DNA of 64,000 nt, from positions 1 to 64,000 of the forward strand of contig NZ_SOCP01000005.1 in NCBI RefSeq assembly GCF_004364325.1, given 5' to 3'. The notes beneath the pieces are model-generated. The model had not been told where the DNA came from, searched no databases, and was given only the letters and a program-made list of their open reading frames with translations. Made by a program: the position numbers and the translations under genes. Positions within the stretch are counted from its first letter, which is position 1, and every line of letters starts with the position of its first letter. The DNA is from Actinophytocola oryzae. Its GTDB lineage: Bacteria; Actinomycetota; Actinomycetes; Mycobacteriales; Pseudonocardiaceae. Below, piece by piece: positions 6,966 through 15,437 of the stretch.

Positions 6966-7748
6966 ATGGATCTCCATCTGACGGGAAAGATCGCGCTAGT
7001 CACCGGTGCCAGCCGGGGAATCGGTCTCGCGACCGCCCGCGCCCTGGTGGCGGAGGGTGCGACGGTGATCGCCGCCGCCCGCAACCTGTCCGACGCGCTC
7101 ACCGACAGCGGCGCTCATCCCCGCACCGTCGACCTGGCCACCCCGGCAGGCCCGGCCACCCTGGTCAGATCCGTGCTCGAGGAGTACGGCGACCTCGACA
7201 TCCTGGTCAACAACGTCGGTGGCGGCGACGCGGAGGACCTACGTGACTTCTTCGGCTACGACGACGCCATCTGGCAGCGGACCTTCGACCTGAACTTCTA
7301 CTCCGCCGTCCGCGCCTGCCAGGCCGGCATCGACAGCCTGGTCCGCCGCCGAGGACTGGTCGTGAACGTCTCCTCGAGCGGAGCACGGATGCCACACACC
7401 GGCCCGGTGCCCTACACCACGGCCAAGGCCGCACTCAACGCCTTCAGCAAGGCGTTCGCCGAGGAGTACGGAGGCCGAGGCGTTCGAGTAGTCACCGTCT
7501 CCCCAGGACCCACCCGCACCTCCCTGTGGACCGACCCCGACGGCTTCGGCGGCGCGGTCGCGGCTGCCCAGGGCATCTCCCACGCCGACCTGCTCACCGG
7601 CATCGCCGCCGCCTCGGGTGTCCTCTCCGGACAGATGGTCGAACCAGAACAGGTCGCGTCCCTGATCGCCTACCTCGCCTCACCCCAGGCGGCCGGCATC
7701 ACCGGCCACGACTACCTCGTCGACGGCGGCGCGGTCAAGACAGCCTGA
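6966..7748 (+). CDS. short-chain dehydrogenase/reductase (SDR) family oxidoreductase
   Basis: The 260-residue Rossmann enzyme has the classical-SDR set: cofactor motif TGASRGIG near residues 13-20, ILVNNVGG (N-N-x-G), catalytic Ser in NVSSSGARM and the Y-x-x-x-K motif in PYTTAKAALN. C-terminal ITGHDYLVDGG closes it. Members oxidise alcohols or reduce ketones with NAD(P). AGGAAAGG lies 9 bases before the ATG. It is single and divergent from the TetR gene. The nature of the substrate cannot be told from the sequence. Confidence 0.95.
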   Translation: MDLHLTGKIALVTGASRGIGLATARALVAEGATVIAAARNLSDALTDSGAHPRTVDLATPAGPATLVRSVLEEYGDLDILVNNVGGGDAEDLRDFFGYDDAIWQRTFDLNFYSAVRACQAGIDSLVRRRGLVVNVSSSGARMPHTGPVPYTTAKAALNAFSKAFAEEYGGRGVRVVTVSPGPTRTSLWTDPDGFGGAVAAAQGISHADLLTGIAAASGVLSGQMVEPEQVASLIAYLASPQAAGITGHDYLVDGGAVKTA

Positions 7749-8300
7749 CAAAGCCAACGACCCGTTCAGTCATGCCATCACATGTCGAGCGGCGAAACGA
7801 GGGCCGAGACGATCGCCCTGTCGCCCGATGGACCGACTACAGCATCGACAGGCGACGAGGACGACCACCGCCCCGGGTAGGCGTTCGATGTCGCTCACGT
7901 GGTGCCGGTCGAGGTGTTGACCGAGGACGGCACCACGCGGAGGTGGGATCGTCATGAGTGACCCGCAGTACGTCACCCGCCGGCCGCCTGCGCGGTGGCC
8001 AGACCGAACGCAACCGCGGCCACGGCGCCGTTAGTGCTCGAAGCTGCGGTTCTGAGCAGCCCGAGCGGTCTGACCCGGGCCGCCGCGGCGCCACGTACGA
8101 GCTTGCCCAAGACTGTCGAACGCTGGGGCGTCGACGTGGAACACGTGATAGTTCATCGTGAACGACAGCATCTCGGCTGCCTGCCATGGCATGGTGGGCG
8201 ACTCATCGCAAGCTCGTGGGGGTTGCGCGCCACACGACGGTAAGGGCGATCGCGTCTTGTCAGCCTGCGTCAACCGACGTACATACCGGCGAGCTGATGC
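7749..8300. other. 550-bp stretch without a confident gene
   Basis: No complete gene is convincing here. Two gene-tail-like frames are visible. On the minus strand, about 8110 to 7973, one reads VRPLGLLRTAASSTNGAVAA then VAFGLATAQAAGG and stop. On the plus strand, a short frame ending near 7957 reads VVPVEVLTEDGTTRRWDR. Both lack starts and may be remnants of lost genes. No terminator-like hairpin was found. Confidence 0.4.
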
Positions 8301-8450
8301 TTACCTTTCGGGGCGGGTGCTGACCGTGTCGTGCCGGTCGATCGCCCTGGTACCCGGCGGGGCCTTCGGACAGGCCACGCCGTCCGTGTCGAAGGAGTAC
8401 AGCTCCACACCGGCCGGAAGTCGCGCCGAGCCGCTCACCACTCTGCCCAC
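8301..8450 (-). CDS. small hypothetical protein downstream of the diiron enzyme
   Basis: This 49-residue call starts at the first in-frame GTG. The frame stays open and gene-like further upstream (EEFGTFRERFPAEIGEDVAV) to about 8510 without a start codon. The true start may thus be unusual, or the gene may have lost its 5' end. The product contains SARLPAGVELYSFDTDGVAC and KAPPGTRAIDR. It is the last member of the minus-strand series that begins at 13903, about 120 bases after the diiron enzyme. No family was recognised. Confidence 0.35.
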   Translation of the reverse strand: MGRVVSGSARLPAGVELYSFDTDGVACPKAPPGTRAIDRHDTVSTRPER

Positions 8451-8569
8451 GGCGACATCTTCGCCGATCTCCGCCGGGAACCTCTCCCGGAACGTGCCAA
8501 ACTCCTCATGTTTTCGCTTTACGTGCCGGCCCGGCCACGATACGTGTGCCGACCTGCCGGTTTTACGTG

Positions 8570-9616
8570 TCAGTGTGACGTCCGGGTGCCTTCGTGTGGG
8601 GAGCGCAGGGCCGACTGACCCGCGGCCCACCGGTCCAGGACGTACTGCGCGAGGTTGTTGTCGAGTCCCGTCGCCGCGGTTGCGCCGAAGAGGATGTCGT
8701 CGGCCAGTTCGGGGTGTTGTGCGGCCAGGCCGCCTGCCATGTCGTTCAGTGCGATCACGTCGTGCACCGAGTCGGCTATGACGTGTTCGTCGAAGAACTC
8801 GGTGGCGGCCTTGTCGAAGCCCAGGCGGCGGAGGCCCTCGGCCTGGCGTCTGTTCGACAGTGAGGACGTCATCTCCGCGATGGCCAGATGGCCGACCACG
8901 GCTCCGCGGAAACGCCTGTGCAGCCCGAACAGTGACATGGCGTTCACCGTGGCCAGTGCGATGCCCGGTATGAGGTCCAGGCAGGCGCCGTAGCGTGCGT
9001 CCAGGCCCACCGCGGCCATGCTCGTCCGGTACAGGACCGCGTGTATCCGGTCCGGCCTGCCGGAGCCGAACTCGTCGTACTCGATCTCGACCAGGGCTGC
9101 CTTCGCCTTGTTCTCCAGCCTCGGGATCGCGAACGAGTGCGGGTCGGCCTCCTTCAGGCGGTAGGCCGAGCGCAGCACGATCACCTCCAGGAACTGTTGT
9201 CTGGTCGCCTTTTCTCGCAGGTACCCGGACAGGCCGGGGCCCGGCAGGTCGGCGATCCCGTTCAGGCCGGCGCGGACGTCCGGTCCACTGTGGTCGGTGG
9301 GGAAGCTCGCACGCAGTGCCGCCTCGAACGGTGCCTCCAGCTGCGCACGCACGGCGAGCAGGGCCGGGTTCCACTCCCAGCGCGGGTCGACGCCCGCGAA
9401 ACCGCGGTAGTGAAGTTCGTAGCACGCGTACAGCGCGAGGTGGAGGTCGTCGTCCGCGAGGGGGTCGCCGGTGGGGGCGGGTATCGCGGCCACGTCGCCC
9501 GGGTCGTGGGACAGGGCGTCGAGCACTACCTCGCTGACAGGGCCTCTCGGCTGTGGCAGCGGCGGCTCCCAGTGTTCCGGGGGCAGCGGGGTGGACGGGT
9601 CTGCTGTGATGGACAT
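8570..9616 (-). CDS. iron-containing redox enzyme (heme-oxygenase-like diiron fold)
   Basis: The 348-residue protein matches the group with a heme-oxygenase-like all-helical fold that binds two irons. Visible ligand segments are LYACYELHYRGFAGVDPRWE (Glu67, His69) and FFDEHVIADSVHDVIAL near residue 280 (the D-E-H-x-x-x-D-x-x-H pattern). Characterised relatives such as UndA, BesC and the SznF N-oxygenase domain cleave or N-oxidise amino-acid-like or fatty substrates using O2. The gene starts 10 bases after the CDGSH gene, suggesting that the Fe-S protein delivers electrons. The substrate is unknown; the partners point to an amino acid or its conjugate. Confidence 0.9.
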   Translation of the reverse strand: MSITADPSTPLPPEHWEPPLPQPRGPVSEVVLDALSHDPGDVAAIPAPTGDPLADDDLHLALYACYELHYRGFAGVDPRWEWNPALLAVRAQLEAPFEAALRASFPTDHSGPDVRAGLNGIADLPGPGLSGYLREKATRQQFLEVIVLRSAYRLKEADPHSFAIPRLENKAKAALVEIEYDEFGSGRPDRIHAVLYRTSMAAVGLDARYGACLDLIPGIALATVNAMSLFGLHRRFRGAVVGHLAIAEMTSSLSNRRQAEGLRRLGFDKAATEFFDEHVIADSVHDVIALNDMAGGLAAQHPELADDILFGATAATGLDNNLAQYVLDRWAAGQSALRSPHEGTRTSH

Positions 9617-9626
9617 GCCTGCACTC

Positions 9627-9842
9627 TCAGTCGGTGAAGGTGCCTCGGGGCTGCCGCTTGATCTTGTGTGAGCTGTCGCACCAGGGTTTCTGCGCGGAGC
9701 GGCCGCAGCGGCAGAGCGCCACTGTCCTGCGCGTCGTGGGGATCTCCTCACCGTCGGCGTCGAGTATCCGGAAGTTTCCCCGCACCAGCAGCGGACCGTT
9801 CCGGTACTCGGTGATCACTACCGGTGCATCGGCTCTGCTCAT
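9627..9842 (-). CDS. CDGSH iron-sulfur domain protein
   Basis: The 71-residue protein contains CRCGRSAQKPWCDSSHK, the C-x-C-x(n)-C-D-x-x-H motif that binds a [2Fe-2S] cluster with three Cys and one His. It has no membrane helix, so it is a soluble single-domain form, likely a dimer acting as an electron or cluster donor. It lies between the carboxylate-amine ligase and the diiron oxygenase with gaps of 17 and 10 bases. A role as reductant for the diiron enzyme is inferred from this spacing. Confidence 0.93.
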   Translation of the reverse strand: MSRADAPVVITEYRNGPLLVRGNFRILDADGEEIPTTRRTVALCRCGRSAQKPWCDSSHKIKRQPRGTFTD

Positions 9843-9859
9843 GGCTGCGCCTCTCTCGT

Positions 9860-10966
9860 CTACGGTTCGGCGGTCTGTCGCGCGAGTAGGTCGACCACGT
9901 CCGTGAAGGTGCCGCCCCCGGCGAGGACCGCCCGCTGTCGTTCCGCGGAGGTGCCCTCGATCTTCTTCCGCTCGACCAGCTCTGTCACCTCGTCGAGGTC
10001 GCCCGCCTGTTCCAGCGCCGGCTCGGTCACACGCAGCAGGCGGTCGAGCATCTCCTTGGCTGGTGCCAGTTCGCCTTCGACGGGATCGAGGAGATCGGCC
10101 GTCAGACCGTAGCGGGCCGCTCGCCATTTGGCCGCCCGCAACATCTCGTGACTCAGCTCGGGGGCGACGATACCTCGTTCTATCTCGCCCAGCGCGTGCT
10201 GGACGAGGGCACGGCACAGGCCCGCCTGCAGGACGGTGTCGTCGACGGTGGTGCACGAGTCGGCGGGGCGGAATTCGACCGTCTGGTAGTTGGTGCCCGG
10301 CCGGACGTCCCAGTAGACCTGCCCGATGTCGTGGATGGTGCCGGTGTTCACCAGCACGGCCATCCGCTTGCCGTAGTCGTCGTAGGAGGAGAACGCGGGC
10401 GGCATACCACCGGTCGGCCAGTTCTCCCAGACGGTGCCTCGGTAGCTGGCGAAGCCCGTGTCCTCCCCCATCCAGAACGGTGAGCTCGCCGCCAGCGCGT
10501 GCAACACCGGCAGCCACGGCCGGACGCGGTTCGCCACCTGGATCGCGGTGTCGCGGTCGGCGACGCCGACGTGTACCTGGCAGGCACACATCACGTGGGT
10601 GCGCGCCATGTACGCGTAGCGGTCGAGGATGAAGTGGTTGCGTGGGTGCTCGACGAACTTCTGGGTCCGCCAGTCGGTCTGGGCCAGCGTTGCCGCCGCG
10701 ACGACCCGGCTGCCCGTCTGCCGTGCGGCCTGGACCAGTCCGGCGCGAAGCTCGCGCAGCTCGCCGCGGACCTGGTCGAGGGTGTGGCAGATACCGGTCC
10801 TGCTCTCGAGCATGCAGGTCCTCAGCTCCGCGCTGTAGCTGTCGCGGCCACCAGGTAACCGGTGGACGGCGTCCAGCAGCGCCGTGGTGTCGTTGCGTGG
10901 GCGTCTGTCCTGTGCGTCGACTACGAAGAACTCTTCTTCTACCCCGACTGTAAGCGGCTCCGGCAC
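9860..10966 (-). CDS. YbdK-type carboxylate-amine ligase (glutamate-cysteine ligase family 2)
   Basis: The 368-residue protein opens with TVGVEEEFFVVDAQ, the ATP-grasp-like GCS2 signature, and contains CACQVHVGVADRD and QTVEFRPADSC typical of the family. GCS2 enzymes join a carboxylate to an amine with ATP, such as glutamate with cysteine. In actinomycetes, paralogues serve mycothiol-independent pathways and natural-product conjugation. Here it sits inside an operon with PLP synthase, carbamoyltransferase and diiron genes. It may therefore couple the amino acid made by those genes to another acid or carrier. Substrates cannot be read from the sequence. Confidence 0.92.
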   Translation of the reverse strand: MPEPLTVGVEEEFFVVDAQDRRPRNDTTALLDAVHRLPGGRDSYSAELRTCMLESRTGICHTLDQVRGELRELRAGLVQAARQTGSRVVAAATLAQTDWRTQKFVEHPRNHFILDRYAYMARTHVMCACQVHVGVADRDTAIQVANRVRPWLPVLHALAASSPFWMGEDTGFASYRGTVWENWPTGGMPPAFSSYDDYGKRMAVLVNTGTIHDIGQVYWDVRPGTNYQTVEFRPADSCTTVDDTVLQAGLCRALVQHALGEIERGIVAPELSHEMLRAAKWRAARYGLTADLLDPVEGELAPAKEMLDRLLRVTEPALEQAGDLDEVTELVERKKIEGTSAERQRAVLAGGGTFTDVVDLLARQTAEP

Positions 10967-10997
10967 GGTGGGTGACGCCCTTCTTCTCGTGGGCTCT

Positions 10998-11894
10998 TCA
11001 GGGATGGAGGCGGACGGTGTCGTCGCTCAGCACCACCACTCGCACGGGAAACGTCGCCGTCCCGTCGAGAGTTTCCAGGCACGGCGTCGTGGCGGTGCAG
11101 GCGAGGCGCAGGAGCGCCAGGATGTCGTCGGGGGTCGGCACGTGGTCGGCCGGGTCTCGAACGCGTTGGCAGGACAGGCCTGCGACGAGGTAGTGCGTGA
11201 CACCCGCCAGCTCGATCAGCGGTCCTTCGCCGGTGGCCGCCAGCTCCGCCACCCGTCCGCGGTTGGCCGCCGTGTGCTCGCCCAGCGGCAGCGCGCCGAG
11301 GGTCAGGTGGGTCACGCGGTAGCCGAAGTCCAGCAGCAGCGCGATCATCGCGCGCGGAGTGGTGTAGCTGCCGATGGTGACCGCCAGCCGGGAGTCCATC
11401 GTGGACGCGTGGCGGACCACGTGGCGGACGAGGCGCAGTCCGTCGGGTCCGCCGTCGATCGAGACCCTGCCGGTGCGGTCTGGTGACGCGGGGAGGGGAA
11501 CGTAGGGCGGGTTGCTGGTGACGACTGCCGGTGCCGACTGGAACGGGCAGCGTGCGAGCAGGTCGTGCGTCGTGCCGACGCTGTAGTCGGCGACGGAGAA
11601 GGTGACGCGTGGGCAGCCTTCCCTCGCGTAGTGGTCGGCTGCCCAGGAGACGCTGTCGGCGGCGATGTCCACACCGTGGACGTGACCGGCGCCCGCGCGG
11701 GCGAGGGCGGCTGCCGCGGCACCGCTGCCCGAGCCAAGGTCGAGCACCGTGGCGCCGGGGTCCAGGAGGTCCGCGGCTGCCCAGATCCCGACCTCGGTGT
11801 CGATCGGGTCGAAGAACACCGTGCCACACGGTGGCAGGCGCAGGTCCGCCGGCGTGAGGTGGTGAAACCGGGTGGTCCGTGAAACGGCTCCCAC
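10998..11894 (-). CDS. PrmC/HemK-like SAM-dependent methyltransferase
   Basis: The Rossmann methyltransferase has motif I DLGSGSGAAAAALA and the N-P-P-Y motif in VVTSNPPYVPLP. The latter marks enzymes that methylate amide or amino nitrogen, as in PrmC acting on release-factor glutamine. The protein lacks the PrmC N-terminal domain. The C-terminal half is longer than in housekeeping PrmC. GTG at 11894, 5 bases after the carbamoyltransferase stop, was chosen; in-frame GTG at 11933 would overlap that gene. In this operon it is more likely to N-methylate a pathway intermediate than to act on a release factor. Confidence 0.83.
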   Translation of the reverse strand: MGAVSRTTRFHHLTPADLRLPPCGTVFFDPIDTEVGIWAAADLLDPGATVLDLGSGSGAAAAALARAGAGHVHGVDIAADSVSWAADHYAREGCPRVTFSVADYSVGTTHDLLARCPFQSAPAVVTSNPPYVPLPASPDRTGRVSIDGGPDGLRLVRHVVRHASTMDSRLAVTIGSYTTPRAMIALLLDFGYRVTHLTLGALPLGEHTAANRGRVAELAATGEGPLIELAGVTHYLVAGLSCQRVRDPADHVPTPDDILALLRLACTATTPCLETLDGTATFPVRVVVLSDDTVRLHP

Positions 11895-11899
11895 GGTGG

Positions 11900-12889
11900 T
11901 CAACGTGGATCGTCGTCCGTTCTCGGCTGCCACGGCCGACCCGCCGCACAGAACTCCAGAACGGCCATCGCGCTGCTGAGCTTCATGGCCGCCTGGTCCC
12001 AGGCGATCGACCGTGACCCGTCGAGCACCGCGCCGGAGACCTCTTCGCCGCGGCACGCGGGCAGGTCGTGCATGAACAACGCCGACGGTGACCTCGCGAG
12101 GAGTGTCTCGTCGACGTGGAAGGGGCGGAAGGCCTCGCGCCAGTCGGGGTCGGGCTTGGTCGTGCCGGTCGTCTGCCAGCGGGTCGTGTAGACGAAGTCG
12201 ACATCGGTGGGCAGGTCGTCCATGGCGGTGGTCGTCTCCACGCTCGCGCCCACGGCGGCGCCTGCCTTTCGCGCGGCGGTCAGCTCGTCCTCGGGAATTC
12301 CGTAACCGTCGGGTGTCGCGACGATCAATGTGCTGGACGGCACCTTCGCCAGGCCGTGCGCGAGAGCCGTCGCGGAATTGTTTCCCTCACCGATGTAGAG
12401 CACCGTCACGCCGTCGAGGTGCCCTCGGTGCAGCCGCATGGTCGCCAGGTCGCAGATTCCCTGGGTCGGGTGTTCTTCCGTCGCCATGGCGTTCACCACG
12501 GGAATCCGCCCTTCCCGGGAAATGGTCCGCAGGTCGCGGACCGGTCCGGCGGTTCTCGCCACCAGCCCGTCGAGCATGGACCCGAGGACCCGCGCCGTGT
12601 CGGCGAGCGACTCACCGGTGTTGAGCTGCAGGTCGTCGGGACCGTAGGTCAGGACGTGGGCGCCAAGCCGGTGGGCTCCGACGGAGAAGGCCGTCCGTGT
12701 TCTGGTGGAGGTCCTGGTGAACAGCACGCCGATCGCTTTGTCGCTCAGCGGTCGGTCGTGTGCCAGTGGGTTCCAGTGCAGTTCGACGGATCTCGCGACG
12801 ATATGGTGGAGATCGTCCTCGTCGAGATCACACAATGACAGCAACCCGGACTCGGTGCGAGCCTCCGGCGTGTCTTTTACGGAGCTCAT
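11900..12889 (-). CDS. ornithine-carbamoyltransferase-like enzyme with altered HCLP motif
   Basis: The 329-residue protein keeps the carbamoyl-phosphate loop (TSTRTRTAFSVGAHR) and EEHPTQGICDLATM (HPTQ). The second-substrate loop H-C-L-P of ornithine carbamoyltransferases reads FMHDLPACRGEEV, with Asp in place of the Cys that contacts the amine substrate. An amine other than ornithine is therefore likely. Together with the SbnA-like gene directly upstream, 2,3-diaminopropionate (giving 3-ureidoalanine) is a reasonable guess but not proven. ATG at 12889 follows GTGAGG; an upstream GTG at 12904 lacks a ribosome site. No arginine-biosynthesis genes are near. Confidence 0.88.
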   Translation of the reverse strand: MSSVKDTPEARTESGLLSLCDLDEDDLHHIVARSVELHWNPLAHDRPLSDKAIGVLFTRTSTRTRTAFSVGAHRLGAHVLTYGPDDLQLNTGESLADTARVLGSMLDGLVARTAGPVRDLRTISREGRIPVVNAMATEEHPTQGICDLATMRLHRGHLDGVTVLYIGEGNNSATALAHGLAKVPSSTLIVATPDGYGIPEDELTAARKAGAAVGASVETTTAMDDLPTDVDFVYTTRWQTTGTTKPDPDWREAFRPFHVDETLLARSPSALFMHDLPACRGEEVSGAVLDGSRSIAWDQAAMKLSSAMAVLEFCAAGRPWQPRTDDDPR

Positions 12890-12904
12890 TCGGGTGCGCC
12901 TCAC

Positions 12905-13903
12905 CTAGTTCTGCAGGACGTGACCGAAGTTTAGTTTCCCAGGCAAGTCGTCGGCCCGCATCCGCAGGTTGGCGGTCACCCACTCGTCGTCGAAGACCGT
13001 TTCCAGATAACGCTCACCCAGGTCGGGCGAGACACCGACGACGGTGCTACCCGGCGTGATCCCCGCTCCCCGGTGGCGGATCGCGACCAGCACGGCGCCG
13101 GTGGACGCGCCGACGAGCATGCCCCGGTCCCTGGCCAGCTCGCGGCACGCCGTCACCGCGTCCACTTCGGACACGGTGACCACGTCGTCGACCAGCTCCT
13201 CGTCGAGGATCCCCGGACGCAGGCTCGCGCCCATGCCCGGGATGTGGCGTGGTCCCTCCGGGTGACCGAAGATCGCCGAGCCTTCGACGTCCACGGCGAC
13301 GACGCGCGTGCCGGGACTGTGCTCCCGCAGGTAGGCGGCGCACCCCATCAGCGTGCCGGTCGTGCCCGCCGCGACGAACACGTGGCCGACGTCGGGCACG
13401 TGGTCGAGGATGGCTCGTCCCGTTCGGTCCCGGTGGGCGCCCGGCCCGGACGGGTTGGCGTACTGGTTCAGCCAGTGCAGGTCGGGCTCGTAGGACAACC
13501 GCGTCGTGATGTAGTCGATGCGCGAGCTCAGGTAACCACCGTGTTCGTCGTGCCTGCCGACGACCACGACCTCCGCGCCGAGCGCCCGCATCATCTTGAC
13601 CGGCTGGGGGTTCGCCTTCGGATCGGTGACGCACACGAGCGAATAACCCTTGGCGGCGCAGATCATCGCGAGCGCGACGCCGAGGTTGCCCGACGTCGAC
13701 TCGATGAGCCGGGTCGCGGGAAAGGGGACTCCCGCCGACTCCGCCCCCTCGACGAGTGCGACCGCCGTCTTGAGCTTCGCCGACCCGGCCGGGTTGCACC
13801 CCTCGACCTTGAGGTAGCCGCGGCTGCCCGGGACGAACTCGTCTATCCGCAGGAACATGTCGTCGCTGACCAGGTCGTAGACCTCACCCACGATCATCGG
13901 CAC
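12905..13903 (-). CDS. SbnA/cysteine-synthase-like PLP-dependent beta-replacement enzyme
   Basis: The 332-residue fold-type II PLP enzyme has EGCNPAGSAKLKTA, where Lys43 is the expected Schiff-base lysine, ESTSGNLGVALAMICA (substrate loop) and FVAAGTTGTLMG (phosphate loop). The N-P-A-G-S-x-K-x-K-T-A form resembles SbnA-type synthases, which join O-phosphoserine and glutamate to make a precursor of 2,3-diaminopropionate, more than plain CysK. The partner dehydrogenase SbnB is not in the window. GTG at 13903 sits 6 bases after GGGAGA; ATG at 13897 is the alternative. It is the first gene of a six- or seven-gene operon and has a 258-bp divergent upstream region. Confidence 0.88.
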   Translation of the reverse strand: MPMIVGEVYDLVSDDMFLRIDEFVPGSRGYLKVEGCNPAGSAKLKTAVALVEGAESAGVPFPATRLIESTSGNLGVALAMICAAKGYSLVCVTDPKANPQPVKMMRALGAEVVVVGRHDEHGGYLSSRIDYITTRLSYEPDLHWLNQYANPSGPGAHRDRTGRAILDHVPDVGHVFVAAGTTGTLMGCAAYLREHSPGTRVVAVDVEGSAIFGHPEGPRHIPGMGASLRPGILDEELVDDVVTVSEVDAVTACRELARDRGMLVGASTGAVLVAIRHRGAGITPGSTVVGVSPDLGERYLETVFDDEWVTANLRMRADDLPGKLNFGHVLQN

Positions 13904-14161
13904 ACCATGTCTCCCACACGTGGCCACGGTCGCTCTCCTCAGGCAGGGGCGCGTAACTGCCGGCTCCCCAGCATTCCACCCCGCGCGGCGAAACCCGGAG
14001 CTCTCGGCCACCACCAGCCATCCAGGGGAAGCCCACCACCCCTTTGTCACAGGCCGAGTTCCGAACAGATACTCCTCGCGTCCGCGATTCACCCGAAGGA
14101 TGGGCTTGGGGACGGCCGGTTTCGACCGGACGGCGTCGGGTAGCCGAGTCCACCGACAGGC

Positions 14162-15304
14162 ATGACGATGGCACAGGACAGTGCTGCCACCTCGCGGAAG
14201 GGCACGGGCTTCGGCATGAAGGCGAACGCGTCGAGCAAGGGCAAACCGAAGCGCGTCGTCGTGACCGGTGCGAGCGGCAACGTCGGCACCAGTGTCGTGC
14301 GCGCACTGTCCGAGGCGCCCGAGGTGGGCTCGATCGTCGGGATCGCCCGCAGGCGACCGGAGGAGTGGGACCTGCCGAAGCTGGAGTGGGCCACCGCGGA
14401 CCTCGGCGACGAGGACGTGAACCTCGATCCCCTGTTGTCCGGTGCCGATGCCGTCATCCACCTCGCCTGGCTCTTCCAGCCGGCACGCGACCCGCTCACC
14501 ACCTGGCGCACGAACGTGCTCGGCAGCCTGCGGTTGTTCGACGCGGTCGCGCGTACCGGGGTGCCCGCACTCGTGCACGCGTCGTCGGTCGGCGCCTACT
14601 CACCCGGGCCGAAGGACCGCGAGGTCGACGAGAGCTGGCCGACGCACGGGTGGCCCTCGGCGGCCTACACCCGCGAGAAGGCCTACCTGGAACGTGCGCT
14701 CGACGCCTTCGGGCAGGCCCACCAGGACGTGCGGGTGGTGCGGATGCGGCCCGCGTTCCTCTTCAAGCGGGACTCCGCGAGCCAGCAACGCCGGTTGTTC
14801 GGCGGGCCGTTCGTCCCGCAGCGGCTCGTGCGTCCCGAGCTGATCCCGGTCGTCCCGGACCTGCCAGGACTGCGTGTGCAGGCCGTGCACACCGCTGACG
14901 CCGCACAGGCCTACCGGCTTGCCGCGCTGGGTGACGTGCGCGGAGCGTTCAACCTCGCCACCGATCCGGTCCTGGACGGGCCGATGCTCGCCGACCTGCT
15001 CGGCGCGAAGCTCGTGCGGCTGCCCGTGTGGGCGATACGCGGACCGCTGGTCGCGGCGTGGCGCCTGCATCTCACGCCCGCGTCGCCCGACCTGTTCGAC
15101 GCCGTACTGCACCTGCCGCTCATGGACTCCACGCGAGCACGCACCGAACTCGGCTGGACCCCGACCCATGACGCGGCGGACGCGATCACCGAGTTCCTGC
15201 ACGGGATGCGGGACGAGGCCGGCATGCCCACCCCGCCACTCGCACCCCGGGTGCCGGGCGGGCGGCTCCAGGAGCTGCGCACGGGCGCCGGGAAGAGGCC
15301 GTGA
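14162..15304 (+). CDS. NAD-dependent epimerase/dehydratase (extended SDR)
   Basis: The 380-residue protein has a Ser/Lys-rich 30-residue N-terminal tail and then the Rossmann motif VVVTGASGNVGTSVVRAL. ADAVIHLAWLFQP, VHASSVGAYSPG and the Y-x-x-x-K pair AAYTREKAYLER follow, so the SDR active site is complete. It likely acts on a nucleotide sugar or similar alcohol. An ATG at 14216 would remove the tail. It is divergent from the PLP-synthase operon, so a functional link with it is possible but not shown. Confidence 0.9.
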   Translation: MTMAQDSAATSRKGTGFGMKANASSKGKPKRVVVTGASGNVGTSVVRALSEAPEVGSIVGIARRRPEEWDLPKLEWATADLGDEDVNLDPLLSGADAVIHLAWLFQPARDPLTTWRTNVLGSLRLFDAVARTGVPALVHASSVGAYSPGPKDREVDESWPTHGWPSAAYTREKAYLERALDAFGQAHQDVRVVRMRPAFLFKRDSASQQRRLFGGPFVPQRLVRPELIPVVPDLPGLRVQAVHTADAAQAYRLAALGDVRGAFNLATDPVLDGPMLADLLGAKLVRLPVWAIRGPLVAAWRLHLTPASPDLFDAVLHLPLMDSTRARTELGWTPTHDAADAITEFLHGMRDEAGMPTPPLAPRVPGGRLQELRTGAGKRP

Positions 15305-15308
15305 CCGT

Positions 15309-15437
15309 CTACTGTGACTCCGGTTCGGACGACGGTGGCGTGGCCGGTTCCGGTGGCGTCAGCTCGACGTGCTGGAAGTCCACATGAGGTAGCAGCCTGC
15401 GGACTTCCTCGAAGATCGGTGCGTTGTGGTCGCTCAT
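15309..15437 (-). CDS. 42-residue hypothetical protein, coupled to upstream gene
   Basis: The ATG overlaps the stop of the preceding gene in an ATGA arrangement (15434-15437), and the frame ends in TAG at 15309-15311. The product runs SDHNAPIFEEVRRLLPHVDF and ends in a Pro/Glu-rich tail (PPEPATPPSSEPESQ). It is acidic, with no membrane segment. The four-base overlap and gene-like codon use support expression. No family was recognised. It probably acts with the upstream 83-residue protein. Confidence 0.5.
   Translation of the reverse strand: MSDHNAPIFEEVRRLLPHVDFQHVELTPPEPATPPSSEPESQ

Noticed and set aside
13904..14578. Long N-terminal extension of the SbnA-like gene
   Set aside because: The frame stays open upstream but reads as Arg/Pro/Ser noise, and the ribosome site supports the start at 13903 or 13897.
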